DNA of 64,000 nucleotides from Curtobacterium oceanosedimentum (GTDB taxonomy: Bacteria; Actinomycetota; Actinomycetes; Actinomycetales; Microbacteriaceae), in the NCBI RefSeq assembly GCF_020297365.1, contig NZ_JAIXIG010000005.1, positions 1-64,000 on the forward strand, written 5' to 3'. Positions 6,807 to 15,411 of the stretch are shown one piece after another. Below the pieces are notes generated by a model that searched no databases, was not told where the DNA came from, and saw nothing but the letters and a program-made list of their open reading frames with translations. Position numbers and translations under genes: made by a program. Position 1 is the first letter of the stretch; each line of letters begins with the position of its first letter.

Positions 6807-8149
6807 CGGAGCACCTCGATCCGCTCGATCCACTTGGTCTGCAGCACACCCGGCCGCCCGGGAGCGATGATCCGCGCCGGGAACCCGTGGTCCAGGTCGA
6901 GCGTCGCGCCGTTGAGCTCGAGCGCGACGAGGGTCGTCGGGTCCTCGGCGTACTCCGGGCCCATGTCCATGATCCGGTAGCCGCCGTGCCGTTCCAGGCT
7001 CGTCACCCGCACGTGCGACCCCTGCGGCGCCTGCACCGCGTCGAGCAGGTCACGCATCCGGACGCCCTTCCACGTCGCCATCTGGCTCCACCCCTCCACG
7101 CACGAGATCGGCAGGTCGACCTGGGTGGTGCCGAGCGCGACGAGTTCCGCACGGACGAAGGTCCGGCTCACGTCGTGGCCGACGACCGTCAGCGTCCAGT
7201 CGGCCGCGGTTGCGGTCGCGAGCACCCCGGCCGCACGCGCGGTGCGGTTCACCGGCAGTCCGTTCGAGCCGATGCCCCGGCCGCGGGCGCCGAACACGTT
7301 GAACGGTTCGGCGAGCTTCGACGACTGGCCCGCGGTGAGCGCGACGACGCCGACCGTCGCGGCCGTCACGCCGGCGAAGAACCCGCGTCGGGCGATCCGC
7401 TCGCGTCGTCCGGTGGCTGCCTCCGGCGTCGGCCTGGAGGCCCGGCTCGCCGCGTCCGGGTCGGCCGCCGGTCCGGCGGGACCCGGATCGGCGGACACCT
7501 CTCGGCGCGCGGGGGCTGCGTCCTGTCCGGCGGGGCGAGCCTCGGCGCCGCCTCCGGCGGCGTCGACCCCGTCGATCCACCGGAAGACGCGGCCGACCAG
7601 GCCGTGCGGGGCGGACGCGGGCCGGGCCTCCTGAGCGGCAGGGAGCAGTTCACTGCCGGACGCGGGGTCCGCTATGAACCGGCCGTGCTCGTCGTAGGAG
7701 TCGCGCTTCCGCCAGTACCGCGCGATGACCGGCAGCTTCGCCGCGACGTGGATCACGAGCGACCCGATGATCACGTAGGCCAGCGCGTTGTGCACCTGGC
7801 GGAACGGGAACGGCCACGGGTACCACTGGTACGTGTTGAGCAGGCCCGTGACCACCTGGATGATCGACGCGGACACGAGCACCGCGATCGACACCCGCTC
7901 GAGCAGGTGCAGGACCCCGCGCACCGGGGGCGTCTGCACGAGTGCGGGCATCACGGTGTTCAGCTTGGCGAGCAGCAGCGGGATGATCGCGATGCCGGTG
8001 GTGATGTGCAGGCCCTGCGTGAACTGGTACAGCTGCGTCGGCCGGGTCGGGAACCGCATCCAGCCGAGCGGTTCCTGCAGCAGGTGGCTGTAGATCCCGG
8101 TGCCGAAGCAGACCAGGAACGCGATGCCGAGCAGGCGACCGAGCACCAC
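6803..8149 (-). CDS. Molybdopterin-dependent oxidoreductase fused to a cytochrome b-type membrane domain
   Basis: About 448 residues. The N-terminal 180 residues form four hydrophobic helices with histidines in GLHITTG, RQVHNALAY and LVIHVAAK, as in b-type cytochrome membrane subunits. A proline/alanine-rich linker follows, then an internal Tat-like stretch RRERIARRGFFAG with a further hydrophobic helix near residue 255. The C-terminal domain is of the sulfite oxidase/MsrP fold, with the likely molybdenum-ligand cysteine in LPISCVEGWSQMATWKGVRM. It probably reduces or oxidises an oxyanion or sulfoxide outside the cell. No ATG, GTG or TTG exists between the divergent gene and GTG 8149, so the start is uncertain. 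A copy of a repeated motif (7430-7458) lies in the linker. Confidence 0.85.
   Translation of the reverse strand: MVLGRLLGIAFLVCFGTGIYSHLLQEPLGWMRFPTRPTQLYQFTQGLHITTGIAIIPLLLAKLNTVMPALVQTPPVRGVLHLLERVSIAVLVSASIIQVVTGLLNTYQWYPWPFPFRQVHNALAYVIIGSLVIHVAAKLPVIARYWRKRDSYDEHGRFIADPASGSELLPAAQEARPASAPHGLVGRVFRWIDGVDAAGGGAEARPAGQDAAPARREVSADPGPAGPAADPDAASRASRPTPEAATGRRERIARRGFFAGVTAATVGVVALTAGQSSKLAEPFNVFGARGRGIGSNGLPVNRTARAAGVLATATAADWTLTVVGHDVSRTFVRAELVALGTTQVDLPISCVEGWSQMATWKGVRMRDLLDAVQAPQGSHVRVTSLERHGGYRIMDMGPEYAEDPTTLVALELNGATLDLDHGFPARIIAPGRPGVLQTKWIERIEVLR
7430..7458. repeat. Variant repeat motif inside the molybdoenzyme linker
   Basis: The sequence CGGCCTGGAGGCCCGGCTCG followed by CCGCGTCCG resembles that in the HrpA linker at 42821 and the left arm of the intergenic palindromes. 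It encodes part of the low-complexity linker between the membrane and catalytic domains. Confidence 0.4.
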
Positions 8150-8221
8150 CGCCGAGCGGGCGTTGCGGTTGGGGGACGCCAGAGCTGCTCGTCCGTCGTG
8201 CAGCAGGGTCCGGACGCCGGA

Positions 8222-8227
8222 TAGCCT
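8222..8227 (+). promoter_or_regulatory. -10-like hexamer TAGCCT before the 8237 gene
   Basis: TAGCCT lies nine bases before the ATG at 8237, slightly longer than the 6-7 bases seen elsewhere. Confidence 0.35.
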
Positions 8228-8236
8228 CGACGGACC

Positions 8237-9679
8237 ATGAGCGACCGACTGCGTGCCCTCCGACCGTCCCTGGCCGACGGCACCGCCGCGCGGATCGGCA
8301 CCGTGGTGGCGGTCGTCGGAGTACTGGCCCTCGCGGGCGTCATCGCCGTCGGCGTCACGCATCTGGGGTTCCTCCGGTCGGGCCATCGTTCTGCATTCGT
8401 TGCGTGGACGCTGATCGCTTGGACCGTGTTCGTCGTCGCCGTGTTCGCGGTGCGGTTCGTGCCCGTCCGGTGGATGACCACGATGGTCGTCGGTGGAGCG
8501 GTCGTGATCGGCGTCGCGGCACTCGTCGGCCCGCCGAACACGAGCACCGACTCGGCCCGGTACGCCTGGGACGGCATCGTGCAGCACGCCGGCATCTCAC
8601 CGTACGCGCACACGCCGCAGTCTTCCGCACTGTCCGGCCTGCGACCCGACTGGTTGTTCCCCGACAAGGTCGACGGCACCTGCGAGCCCCTGAAGCCCCG
8701 CTTCCGGGGCCTGGGCGACGGGGCCGACGGGCACTGCGTCGCGATCAACCGTCCGGACGTCGTGACGATCTACCCGCCGATGGCCCAGCTCTGGTTCGCC
8801 GGCGTGCGCGCGTTCGTCCCGGTGACCGCGCAGTACCTGCCGTTCCAGGTCGCCGGGCTGCTCGTCTCGCTCGGCGTGACGATCGGCCTGGTCGCGGTGC
8901 TCCGCCGCACGGGCCGGCCGACCTGGTGGGCGGCGCTGTGGGCGTGGTCGCCCCTGGTGGCGTCCGAGGCGGTCACCAACTCGCACGTCGACGTCGTCGG
9001 TGCCGCGCTGGCCACCGCGGGCGTCGTGCTCGTGACGTTCGGGCGACCGATCTGGGGCGGGATCGCGCTCGGTGCGGCCACCGCGACGAAGCTCATCCCG
9101 GCGATCGTGTACCCGCCGCTGCTCGGGCGGCGCGGCGGCTGGTGGGCGATCCCGGTCGGCATCGCCGTGTTCGGCCTGCTCTACGTGCCCTACGTGCTGA
9201 CGACCGGCATCGACGTGCTCGGCTACCTGCCCGGGTACCTGAGCGAGGAGGGCTACGAGGACGGGTCCCGGTTCGCCCTGGTCTCGCTGCTGTTCCCCGG
9301 GGACGCCGGGACCGTCGTGGTGGGGCTGCTCGTGCTGCTCGCCGCGTTCGTGGCCTGGCGCCTGGTCGACCCGTCGCGACCGTGGTCGGGCGAGGTCCTG
9401 ATGATCGGCGTCACGTTCCTCGCCGTGACCCCCCGCTACCCCTGGTACGCGCTGCTGCTCATCCCGTTCGTGGTGCTGTCCGGCCGGTGGGAGTGGCTGT
9501 CGATCGGGCTGGCGATCGCCCTGCGCGGGGTGTGGCCCTCGGTGGACGCCTACCGGTGGTGGCTGCTGGCGGCGATCGTCGTCATCGTGGTCGTGACCCT
9601 GGTGCGCACGGACCGGTCGGACTGGCGGCGGTGGTGGGAGCGGCTGTCGTTCCGACGGGTCCCCACGTACGCTGACTGA
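8237..9679 (+). CDS. Polytopic GT-C/GT87-like glycosyltransferase
   Basis: A 480-residue membrane protein with about ten or more hydrophobic helices. The loop after the second or third helix holds TDSARYAWDGIVQHAGISPYAH, matching the acidic, D-containing outer loop of polyprenol-phosphate-sugar-dependent mannosyltransferases. RPDVVTIYPPMAQLWF, TNSHVDVVGAALATAG and GAATATKLIPAIVYPPLL recur in the DUF2029/GT87 family of actinobacteria, which use polyprenyl-phosphate mannose to build cell-envelope lipoglycans. It is divergent from the molybdoenzyme gene and ends one base before moaA. Donor and acceptor are unknown. Confidence 0.8.
   Translation: MSDRLRALRPSLADGTAARIGTVVAVVGVLALAGVIAVGVTHLGFLRSGHRSAFVAWTLIAWTVFVVAVFAVRFVPVRWMTTMVVGGAVVIGVAALVGPPNTSTDSARYAWDGIVQHAGISPYAHTPQSSALSGLRPDWLFPDKVDGTCEPLKPRFRGLGDGADGHCVAINRPDVVTIYPPMAQLWFAGVRAFVPVTAQYLPFQVAGLLVSLGVTIGLVAVLRRTGRPTWWAALWAWSPLVASEAVTNSHVDVVGAALATAGVVLVTFGRPIWGGIALGAATATKLIPAIVYPPLLGRRGGWWAIPVGIAVFGLLYVPYVLTTGIDVLGYLPGYLSEEGYEDGSRFALVSLLFPGDAGTVVVGLLVLLAAFVAWRLVDPSRPWSGEVLMIGVTFLAVTPRYPWYALLLIPFVVLSGRWEWLSIGLAIALRGVWPSVDAYRWWLLAAIVVIVVVTLVRTDRSDWRRWWERLSFRRVPTYAD
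9668..9673 (+). promoter_or_regulatory. -10 hexamer TACGCT of moaA, leaderless type
   Basis: The hexamer lies in the last codons of the preceding gene and ends seven bases before the moaA ATG, supporting that far-upstream start. Confidence 0.5.
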
Positions 9680-9680
9680 C

Positions 9681-10814
9681 ATGGCACCCGCGATCCTGCT
9701 CGGCACCACCGGTGGTCCGGGCGGCGCGACCGGTGCGCCCGGTGCTCCCGGCGCTCCCGGTGCGCCCGTCGTCGCGACCGGCGCGGCCGACGCTCCCGTC
9801 GGCACGGCCCATGCCGGGCTGGTGGACCGGTTCGGTCGCCGGGCGATCGACCTGCGGGTGTCGCTGACCGAGCGCTGCAACCTGCGCTGCACGTACTGCA
9901 TGCCCGCGGCCGGCCTGCCCTTCGCCCCCGACGACGCCCTGATGACCGCGGCGGAGATCGAGCGGCTGGTGCGCCTCGGGACGTCGCGGTTCGGCGTCCG
10001 CAAGGTCCGGTTCACCGGCGGCGAGCCGATGCTCCGGCACGACCTGGTCGACGTGATCGCCCGCTGCGCCGCACTGCCTGATGCCCCGGAGCTGTCCCTC
10101 ACGACGAACGCGATCGGGCTGGCCCACCGCGCCCGGGCCCTGTCCGACGCCGGGCTGCGCCGGGTGAACGTGTCGCTCGACACCGTCGACCCCGACGTCT
10201 TCACCACCGTGACCCGCCGCCCGTTCCTCGACAAGGTGATCGCCGGGCTGACGGCCGCGCACGATGCCGGACTCGACATCAAGGTCAACGCGGTGCTGCT
10301 GCGCGGGGTCAACGACGGGGCCGCGCCCGAGCTGCTCCGCTGGTGCCTGGAGCGCGGCTACGAGCTGCGGTTCATCGAGCAGATGCCGCTCGACCCGGAC
10401 CACACCTGGGACCGCACGTCGATGGTCACCGCTGCCGAGACCCGCGCCCTGCTGTCGTCGTCGTTCGTGCTGACGCCCGACGACGCTCCGCGCGACGGCG
10501 CCCCGGCCGAGCGGTACCGCGTGCAGGACGCCCGCACCGGCGAGGCGCTCGGCACGGTCGGCATCATCGCCAGCATCACCGAGTCGTTCTGCGCCGACTG
10601 CACCCGCACCCGTCTGACCGCCGACGGGCACGTGCGCAGCTGCCTGTTCTCCGACGACGAGACCGACGTGCTCGGTCCGATGCGTGCGGGCGCCTCCGAC
10701 GACGAGGTCGCCGAGGCCTGGCGGCGGGCGATGTGGGCGAAGCCGCGCGACCACGGCGACGACAGCGACGAGCTCGTGCACCCGGCCCGGGGCATGAGCG
10801 CGATCGGGGGCTAG
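9681..10814 (+). CDS. moaA: GTP 3',8-cyclase (molybdenum cofactor synthesis)
   Basis: A 377-residue radical SAM enzyme that starts molybdopterin synthesis by cyclising GTP together with MoaC. The N-terminal 4Fe-4S cluster motif is CNLRCTYC (C66, C70, C73), followed by VRFTGGEPML. The C-terminal cluster is C304, C307 and C321 in SFCADCTRTRLTADGHVRSC. The protein ends in the double glycine (AIGG) needed for activity. Unusual is a roughly 45-residue N-terminal extension with repeated Gly-Ala-Pro triplets (TGAPGAPGAPGAP), absent from typical MoaA. The -10 hexamer seven bases before ATG 9681 argues that the extension is translated. moaD follows after three bases. Confidence 0.96.
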   Translation: MAPAILLGTTGGPGGATGAPGAPGAPGAPVVATGAADAPVGTAHAGLVDRFGRRAIDLRVSLTERCNLRCTYCMPAAGLPFAPDDALMTAAEIERLVRLGTSRFGVRKVRFTGGEPMLRHDLVDVIARCAALPDAPELSLTTNAIGLAHRARALSDAGLRRVNVSLDTVDPDVFTTVTRRPFLDKVIAGLTAAHDAGLDIKVNAVLLRGVNDGAAPELLRWCLERGYELRFIEQMPLDPDHTWDRTSMVTAAETRALLSSSFVLTPDDAPRDGAPAERYRVQDARTGEALGTVGIIASITESFCADCTRTRLTADGHVRSCLFSDDETDVLGPMRAGASDDEVAEAWRRAMWAKPRDHGDDSDELVHPARGMSAIGG

Positions 10815-10817
10815 GAC

Positions 10818-11057
10818 GTGACCACGATCCGCTTCTTCGCCGCTGCGCGGGCCGCCGTCGGCGTGGACACGCTCGACACCTCGGCGCCCACCGTCGACGC
10901 AGCCCTCGCCGCGGTCGAGGCGGCCGACCCCGAGCGCTGGACCGCGGTGCAGGAGCGCTGCTCGTACCTGGTCGACGGCGTGACCACGCGCGACCGGGGC
11001 ACCGCACTCGACGGCGTCGCGGTGGTCGACGTCATGCCGCCCTTCGCCGGCGGCTGA
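10818..11057 (+). CDS. moaD: Molybdopterin synthase small subunit (MoaD)
   Basis: A 79-residue ubiquitin-fold sulfur carrier. It begins TTIRFFAAARAAVGVDTL and ends VVDVMPPFAGG, and the C-terminal Gly-Gly is the site adenylated by MoeB and converted to thiocarboxylate for sulfur transfer to precursor Z by MoaE. The start is GTG at 10818, three bases after the moaA stop. The activating enzyme (MoeB-rhodanese) is encoded at 15412; no moaE or moaC was found in the window. Confidence 0.9.
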   Translation: MTTIRFFAAARAAVGVDTLDTSAPTVDAALAAVEAADPERWTAVQERCSYLVDGVTTRDRGTALDGVAVVDVMPPFAGG

Positions 11058-11077
11058 GCGGCGCTCCGCAGCGGTCC

Positions 11078-11094
11078 CGCCGGTCGGACCGGCG
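11078..11094. terminator. Short GC hairpin after moaD
   Basis: CGCCGGTC-G-GACCGGCG is a perfect palindrome between the convergent moaD and chaA genes. There is no T-tract, so terminator activity is only plausible. Confidence 0.4.
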
Positions 11095-11095
11095 T

Positions 11096-11134
11096 CTGCG
11101 CCTGCGTCTGCGGCTGCGCCTGCGCCTGCGCCTA
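11096..11134. repeat. Hexanucleotide repeat CTGCGY
   Basis: Six or more consecutive CTGCGC/T/G units run into the chaA stop codon complement (CTA at 11132-11134). It may be slippage-prone and adds nothing to the coding sequence except at the stop. Confidence 0.6.
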
Positions 11135-12232
11135 GGGCGAGACGGACAGCACGATGAACGCGGCGAAGATCACCAGGTGCACCCCACCCTGCAGCCGTGT
11201 CGCCCGTCCGGGCAGCACCGTGAGCACCGCCGCGACGATCGTCAGTGCGAGCAGCACGATCTGACTCGACCCGAGCCCCAGCAGCAGGGTGCCCGGCATG
11301 AACAGCGAGGCGACGGCGATCGACGGGATCGTCAGCCCGATCGACGCCATCGCCGAGCCCATCGCCAGGTTCAGGCTCGTCTGGATCCGGTTCCGTGCCG
11401 CGGCCTTCGAGGCGGCGATGCCCTCGGGCAGCAGGATGAGCAGCGCGATCACGACACCGACGAACGACGGCGGGAACCCGACCGCGGCGACCCCGGCCTC
11501 GATCGCCGGGGACTCCACCTTGGCGAGTCCGACGACCGCCACCAGGGCGACGACGAGCAGCCCGAGCGACACCATCGTCGCCCGCACGGTCGGTCGGGCC
11601 GCGTGCACGTCCTCCGACTCGGCGAGCACCCCGCCGGCGCGGTTGACGGGCAGGAAGAAGTCGCGGTGCGCCACGGTCTGCGTCACGACGAACAGCCCGT
11701 ACAGCACGAGGGACGCCAGGGCCACGAACACGAGCTGCGTCCCGGTGAACGACGCGTCGTCGGTGCCGGTGGTGAACGTCGGCAGCACCAGGGTCAGCAC
11801 GGCGAGCGCGGCGACCGTCATCGTCGCGGCGCTCGCGCCCTCCTGGTTGAACCGCACGGTGCCGTGCCGCAGGGTCCCGATCAGGATCGCCAGACCGACC
11901 AGGCCGTTCATCGTGATCATCACCGCCGAGAACACGGTGTCCCGGGCCAGCGTCTCGGCCTGCGCCCCGCCGGAGCTCGACAGCGAGATGATGAGCGCCA
12001 CCTCGATGACGGTCACCGCCACGGCGAGCACGAGCGACCCGAACGGTTCACCGACCCGGTGCGCGACGACCTCGGCGTGGTGCACGGCCGCCAGGATCGT
12101 GACCGCCAGCACGACGGCCACGAGCACGACCACCACCGTGCCGAGTCCGTACCGTCCGTACGACAGCGCGAGCACGACGGCCGCCACGAGCGGGGTGGCC
12201 ACGGGCCACACCTTGGGGAACCAGGAGGTCAT
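11132..12232 (-). CDS. chaA: Calcium/sodium:proton antiporter (ChaA type)
   Basis: A 366-residue CaCA-family antiporter with about eleven helices, exporting Ca2+ or Na+ in exchange for protons. The two alpha-repeat motifs are visible: VGEPFGSLVLAVAVTVIEVA near residues 58-77 and LLPEGIAASKAAARNRIQTS with NLAMGSAMASIGLTIP near 265-305. A histidine/acidic loop separates the halves, as in ChaA. The ATG at 12232 is 12 bases downstream of the modC stop, so it may be read from the mod operon, but a GACAAT hexamer six bases upstream could give it its own start. Confidence 0.92.
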   Translation of the reverse strand: MTSWFPKVWPVATPLVAAVVLALSYGRYGLGTVVVVLVAVVLAVTILAAVHHAEVVAHRVGEPFGSLVLAVAVTVIEVALIISLSSSGGAQAETLARDTVFSAVMITMNGLVGLAILIGTLRHGTVRFNQEGASAATMTVAALAVLTLVLPTFTTGTDDASFTGTQLVFVALASLVLYGLFVVTQTVAHRDFFLPVNRAGGVLAESEDVHAARPTVRATMVSLGLLVVALVAVVGLAKVESPAIEAGVAAVGFPPSFVGVVIALLILLPEGIAASKAAARNRIQTSLNLAMGSAMASIGLTIPSIAVASLFMPGTLLLGLGSSQIVLLALTIVAAVLTVLPGRATRLQGGVHLVIFAAFIVLSVSP

Positions 12233-12244
12233 CCGACCATTGTC

Positions 12245-13327
12245 TCAACCGCGCGGCGCGTACACCGACACCTCGGCGGCGGCGAGGGCGACGTGCACCC
12301 GGTCGCCGGGTCGCACGCCCATCGCCGTCAGCGCCGGGAGCGTCAGGTCGGCCACCAGCTCCCCGGCGTGCACGCGCACCAGGCCGTCCCGCGCCTCGAG
12401 CGCGGTGACGGTGCGCGCCGGACCGCCTCCGTCCCGCGTCAGGACGGCGGCCGTCGGGTGGAACGCGGCGAGGGCGGGACGGCCGGGAGGCACGGTGTGC
12501 GTCCCCGACGTGAGCTCGCCCCCGCCGTCCAGCGCGATCCCACCGGCGGTGGCGGTCCCCCGCACCAGCGCCAGCCCGGAGAACGTGGCGGCGAACGCGC
12601 TGGTCGGGCGGCCGAGCACGGTGGCGGGGGTGCCCTCCTCGACCACCCGTCCGGCCTCGAGGACGACGACGCGGTCGGCCAGGGCGACGACCTCGACCGG
12701 GTCGTGCGTGACGAGCACGGCGGGGCGACCGGCGACCGCGGTCCGCAGTGCCGCGCGGACCTCGTCGCGCGTACCGACGTCGAGTGCCGAGGTCGGTTCG
12801 TCGAGCAGCAGGACCGTCGGGTCGGTGGCCAGCGCGCGGGCGATCGCGACGCGCTGCGCCTGCCCGCCCGAGAGCGTGCGCGGGTCGCGTCCGGCGAGGT
12901 CCGCGACACCGACCGCGTCGAGTGCGTGCAGTGCCCGTCGCCGGGCAGCGGCGCGACCGGCTCCGGCAGCCCGGGGTCCGAAGGCGACGTTCCCGAGGAC
13001 GTCGCGGAACGGGAACAGGTCGGGGCGCTGGGCGACGAGTCCGATCCGTCGGCGGTGCGCGGGGACCGTGCGGCGGGGCCCGGACGCCTCGACGCCGCCG
13101 AGCACGACCCGGCCGGCGTCGATCGGCAGCAGTCCGGCCAGCGCCTCGACGAGGGTCGACTTGCCGGCGCCGTTCGGCCCGACGACCGCCAGGCACTCCC
13201 CCGCTGCGACGGCGATCGACACGTCGACGGCGCGGTGGTCCACGACGACGTGCGCCAGGACGCCTGCGGCGCTCGACGCGGCGATGCTGGCGCCCGGCGC
13301 CGTCGAGTGGGAGCGCGACGCCGTCAC
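12245..13327 (-). CDS. modC: Molybdate ABC transporter ATP-binding protein
   Basis: A 360-residue ABC ATPase powering molybdate uptake. Walker A is GPNGAGKST (residues 50-58), the signature is [15 protein letters not shown], Walker B is [12 protein letters not shown], and the switch histidine is in [10 protein letters not shown]. The last 120 residues form a TOBE/Mop region ([21 protein letters not shown]) that binds molybdate, as in ModC. The GTG at 13327 overlaps the modB stop (GTGA). Confidence 0.93.
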   Translation of the reverse strand: MTASRSHSTAPGASIAASSAAGVLAHVVVDHRAVDVSIAVAAGECLAVVGPNGAGKSTLVEALAGLLPIDAGRVVLGGVEASGPRRTVPAHRRRIGLVAQRPDLFPFRDVLGNVAFGPRAAGAGRAAARRRALHALDAVGVADLAGRDPRTLSGGQAQRVAIARALATDPTVLLLDEPTSALDVGTRDEVRAALRTAVAGRPAVLVTHDPVEVVALADRVVVLEAGRVVEEGTPATVLGRPTSAFAATFSGLALVRGTATAGGIALDGGGELTSGTHTVPPGRPALAAFHPTAAVLTRDGGGPARTVTALEARDGLVRVHAGELVADLTLPALTAMGVRPGDRVHVALAAAEVSVYAPRG

Positions 13328-14130
13328 GTGAACGCTCCCCGAGTCCGGAACGACGAGGCCCCGATCACGACCACGGCCACCACGACGAGCACGACGGCCA
13401 GGGCCACCGCGGTGTCCGGGTCGACCTCGCGCTGCAGGTAGACCTCGAGCGGCAGCGTGCGGGTGACCCCCTGCAGGCTGCCGGCGAACGTCAGGGTCGC
13501 GCCGAACTCACCGAGGGCCCGCGCGAAGCAGAGCACGAGTCCGGACAGGATGCCGGGCAGCACGCGCGGGGTCGTCACGGTCAGCAGGGTCCGGGTCGGC
13601 CCGGCCCCGAGCGTGGCGGCGACCCGTTCGAAGCGGTCCCCCTCGACCCGGAGCGCCCCCTCGACCGAGGACACCAGGAACGGCATCGCCACGAAGGTCT
13701 GGGCGACGACCACGGCCGTCGTGGTGAAGGCGATGCGCAGCCCGTGCTCGTCGAGGAACGCACCGACCACGCCGAGCCGTCCGAACGCCGCGAGCAGCGC
13801 GAGGCCGCCGACCACGGGCGGCAGCACGAGCGGCAGGAGCACGACGGCCCGGGCGACGCCGACCCACCGTGACCGTGACCGCGCGAACAGCACGGCGAGC
13901 GGGTAGCCGAGGACGAACGCGATCCCGGTGGCGGCGAGCGCGGTGCCGAGGCTCAGGCCGAGCGCGGTGAGCGACGCGGTCGAGGTGACGAGGGCGACGA
14001 ACGACGACCACTCCACCCGGCCGAGCATCGCGAGCACCGGCACGACGACGAACAGCCCGCCGAGTGCCGCGGGCAGCGGCAGCCACCACGCGACCGGTGG
14101 CCGTCCGTCGGCGCGCGGTGCACGGCTCAC
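13324..14130 (-). CDS. modB: Molybdate ABC transporter permease
   Basis: A 268-residue permease with five or six helices. The cytoplasmic EAA-like loop is [28 protein letters not shown], which contacts ModC; further marks are [16 protein letters not shown] and the hydrophobic [14 protein letters not shown] segment, both typical of ModB/CysT permeases. The GTG at 14130 overlaps the modA stop (GTGA), and its own stop overlaps the modC start, so the three are coupled. Confidence 0.93.
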   Translation of the reverse strand: MSRAPRADGRPPVAWWLPLPAALGGLFVVVPVLAMLGRVEWSSFVALVTSTASLTALGLSLGTALAATGIAFVLGYPLAVLFARSRSRWVGVARAVVLLPLVLPPVVGGLALLAAFGRLGVVGAFLDEHGLRIAFTTTAVVVAQTFVAMPFLVSSVEGALRVEGDRFERVAATLGAGPTRTLLTVTTPRVLPGILSGLVLCFARALGEFGATLTFAGSLQGVTRTLPLEVYLQREVDPDTAVALAVVLVVVAVVVIGASSFRTRGAFT

Positions 14131-14933
14131 GGCGTCCCGAAGCCGGCCGCCGACAGCACGCGCTGCCCGGCGGCGGAACGGACGGCGGCGGCGAACGCCC
14201 GCGCGAGCTCCGGGTCGGCGGACTCGCGCAGCACCCCGATCGAGTACGTGTTGACGGCGTCGGCGGCCTGGCTGACCGGCACACCGTCGACCCGGCCGTC
14301 CGCTCCCCGAACGTCGGTGACGTAGACGAGACCGGCGTCGGCCTGCCCGGACTCGACCTTGCCCAGGACGTCGGTGACGGACTGCTCCTCGCTGACCGGC
14401 CGCAGGTCGACGCCGGCCGCGTCCGCGACGGCGGCCGCCGCGGCGCCGCACGGCACCGGACGGGCGCAGGTGACGAGCTGCACGTCCGGGTCGGTCAGGT
14501 CGTCGAGGCCGGCGATCCGGAGGGGGTTGCCCGGGGCGACCGCGATCTCGATCGTGTTCGTGGCGAAGTCCCGCGGCGACCCGTCGGCCAGGTCGGCGGA
14601 CGACAGCTCCGCCATGGTCGCGGCGTCGGCCGCGGCGAAGACGTCGGCGGGGGCACCGTTGCGGATCTGGGTGACGAGGTCGCTCGACCCGGCGAACGAG
14701 AACGCGACCGAGGCCCCCGGGTGCGCGGTCTCGAACTGCCTGCCGATCGTGGTGAAGGGCTGCTGGAGCGACGCCGCCGCGAAGACGGTGATCGACCCGG
14801 TCACGTCCGACTCGGGGTCCGACGGTCCGGACTGCGACGACGAGCCCACCGGCGTGTCCGTGCCGGAGCAGGCGGTCAGCACGAGGGCGGCGACCGCGAC
14901 GAGCCCGGCCACCACGGATCGACGAGCGGTCAT
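14127..14933 (-). CDS. modA: Molybdate-binding lipoprotein of ABC transporter
   Basis: A 268-residue periplasmic-type binding protein anchored as a lipoprotein: the signal peptide ends LVLTAC with lipid-attachment C22, followed by a serine-rich tether. The mature part, [42 protein letters not shown] and [13 protein letters not shown], contains the oxyanion-binding serines and aspartate-rich loops of ModA. The ATG at 14933 overlaps the stop of the upstream regulator (ATGA). Tungstate or sulfate specificity cannot be excluded, but the neighbourhood points to molybdate. Confidence 0.93.
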   Translation of the reverse strand: MTARRSVVAGLVAVAALVLTACSGTDTPVGSSSQSGPSDPESDVTGSITVFAAASLQQPFTTIGRQFETAHPGASVAFSFAGSSDLVTQIRNGAPADVFAAADAATMAELSSADLADGSPRDFATNTIEIAVAPGNPLRIAGLDDLTDPDVQLVTCARPVPCGAAAAAVADAAGVDLRPVSEEQSVTDVLGKVESGQADAGLVYVTDVRGADGRVDGVPVSQAADAVNTYSIGVLRESADPELARAFAAAVRSAAGQRVLSAAGFGTP

Positions 14934-15346
14934 CGGGGGTCCTCCTGGGGCGTCGGCGCCTCGACGGCGACCATCGTGGCCTTGACGGACGCCACGGCGA
15001 CGGACCCGACCTCGAGCCCGAGGTCCCGCACCGCCTCGGCGCTCATGAGCGAGACGACGCGGTGCGGACCGCACTGCAGCTCGACCTGCGCCATCACCGT
15101 GTCGACGACGAGGTCGGTGACGATGCCGACGAAGCGGTTGCGGGCCGAGCTCCGAACGCCGGTGGACGGTCCGGCGAGCTCCGTGCTCCGTGCACGGGCG
15201 TGCTCGGCGACCTCGCGACCGTCGACGACCGCGCGCCCGGCGTCGTCGACCGCACGGGTGAGGGTCCCACCGTCGACGAGCCGCCGGACGGTGTCGTCGC
15301 TCACCCCGAGGAAGACCGCTGCATCCCTGATCCGCAGTTGCGTCAT
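14930..15346 (-). CDS. HTH plus Mop/TOBE molybdate-responsive protein
   Basis: A 138-residue two-part protein. Residues 1-50 form an excisionase/MerR-like helix-turn-helix ([24 protein letters not shown]). Residues 70-135 are a single Mop/TOBE domain ([24 protein letters not shown], then [18 protein letters not shown]), which binds molybdate or tungstate oxyanions. Such proteins commonly head actinobacterial mod operons and probably regulate them or store molybdate. Its stop overlaps the modA start. A TAGCAT hexamer lies nine bases before its ATG. Confidence 0.85.
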   Translation of the reverse strand: MTQLRIRDAAVFLGVSDDTVRRLVDGGTLTRAVDDAGRAVVDGREVAEHARARSTELAGPSTGVRSSARNRFVGIVTDLVVDTVMAQVELQCGPHRVVSLMSAEAVRDLGLEVGSVAVASVKATMVAVEAPTPQEDPR

Positions 15347-15355
15347 GATGCCCCG

Positions 15356-15361
15356 ATGCTA
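15356..15361 (-). promoter_or_regulatory. -10-like hexamer TAGCAT of the mod operon
   Basis: TAGCAT lies nine bases before the ATG at 15346 and would start the regulator-modA-modB-modC transcript. Confidence 0.4.
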
Positions 15362-15411
15362 GCCGCACCTGCGGCTCGTGGGTGGAGCGAGGTGGAGCCG
15401 ACCGCCCCGGG

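Noticed and set aside
10343-13441. A very long plus-strand open frame opposite chaA, modC and modB
   Set aside because: Its product is low-complexity, Arg/Gly/His-rich and lacks domain motifs; it is the codon-shadow of GC-rich genes on the other strand.
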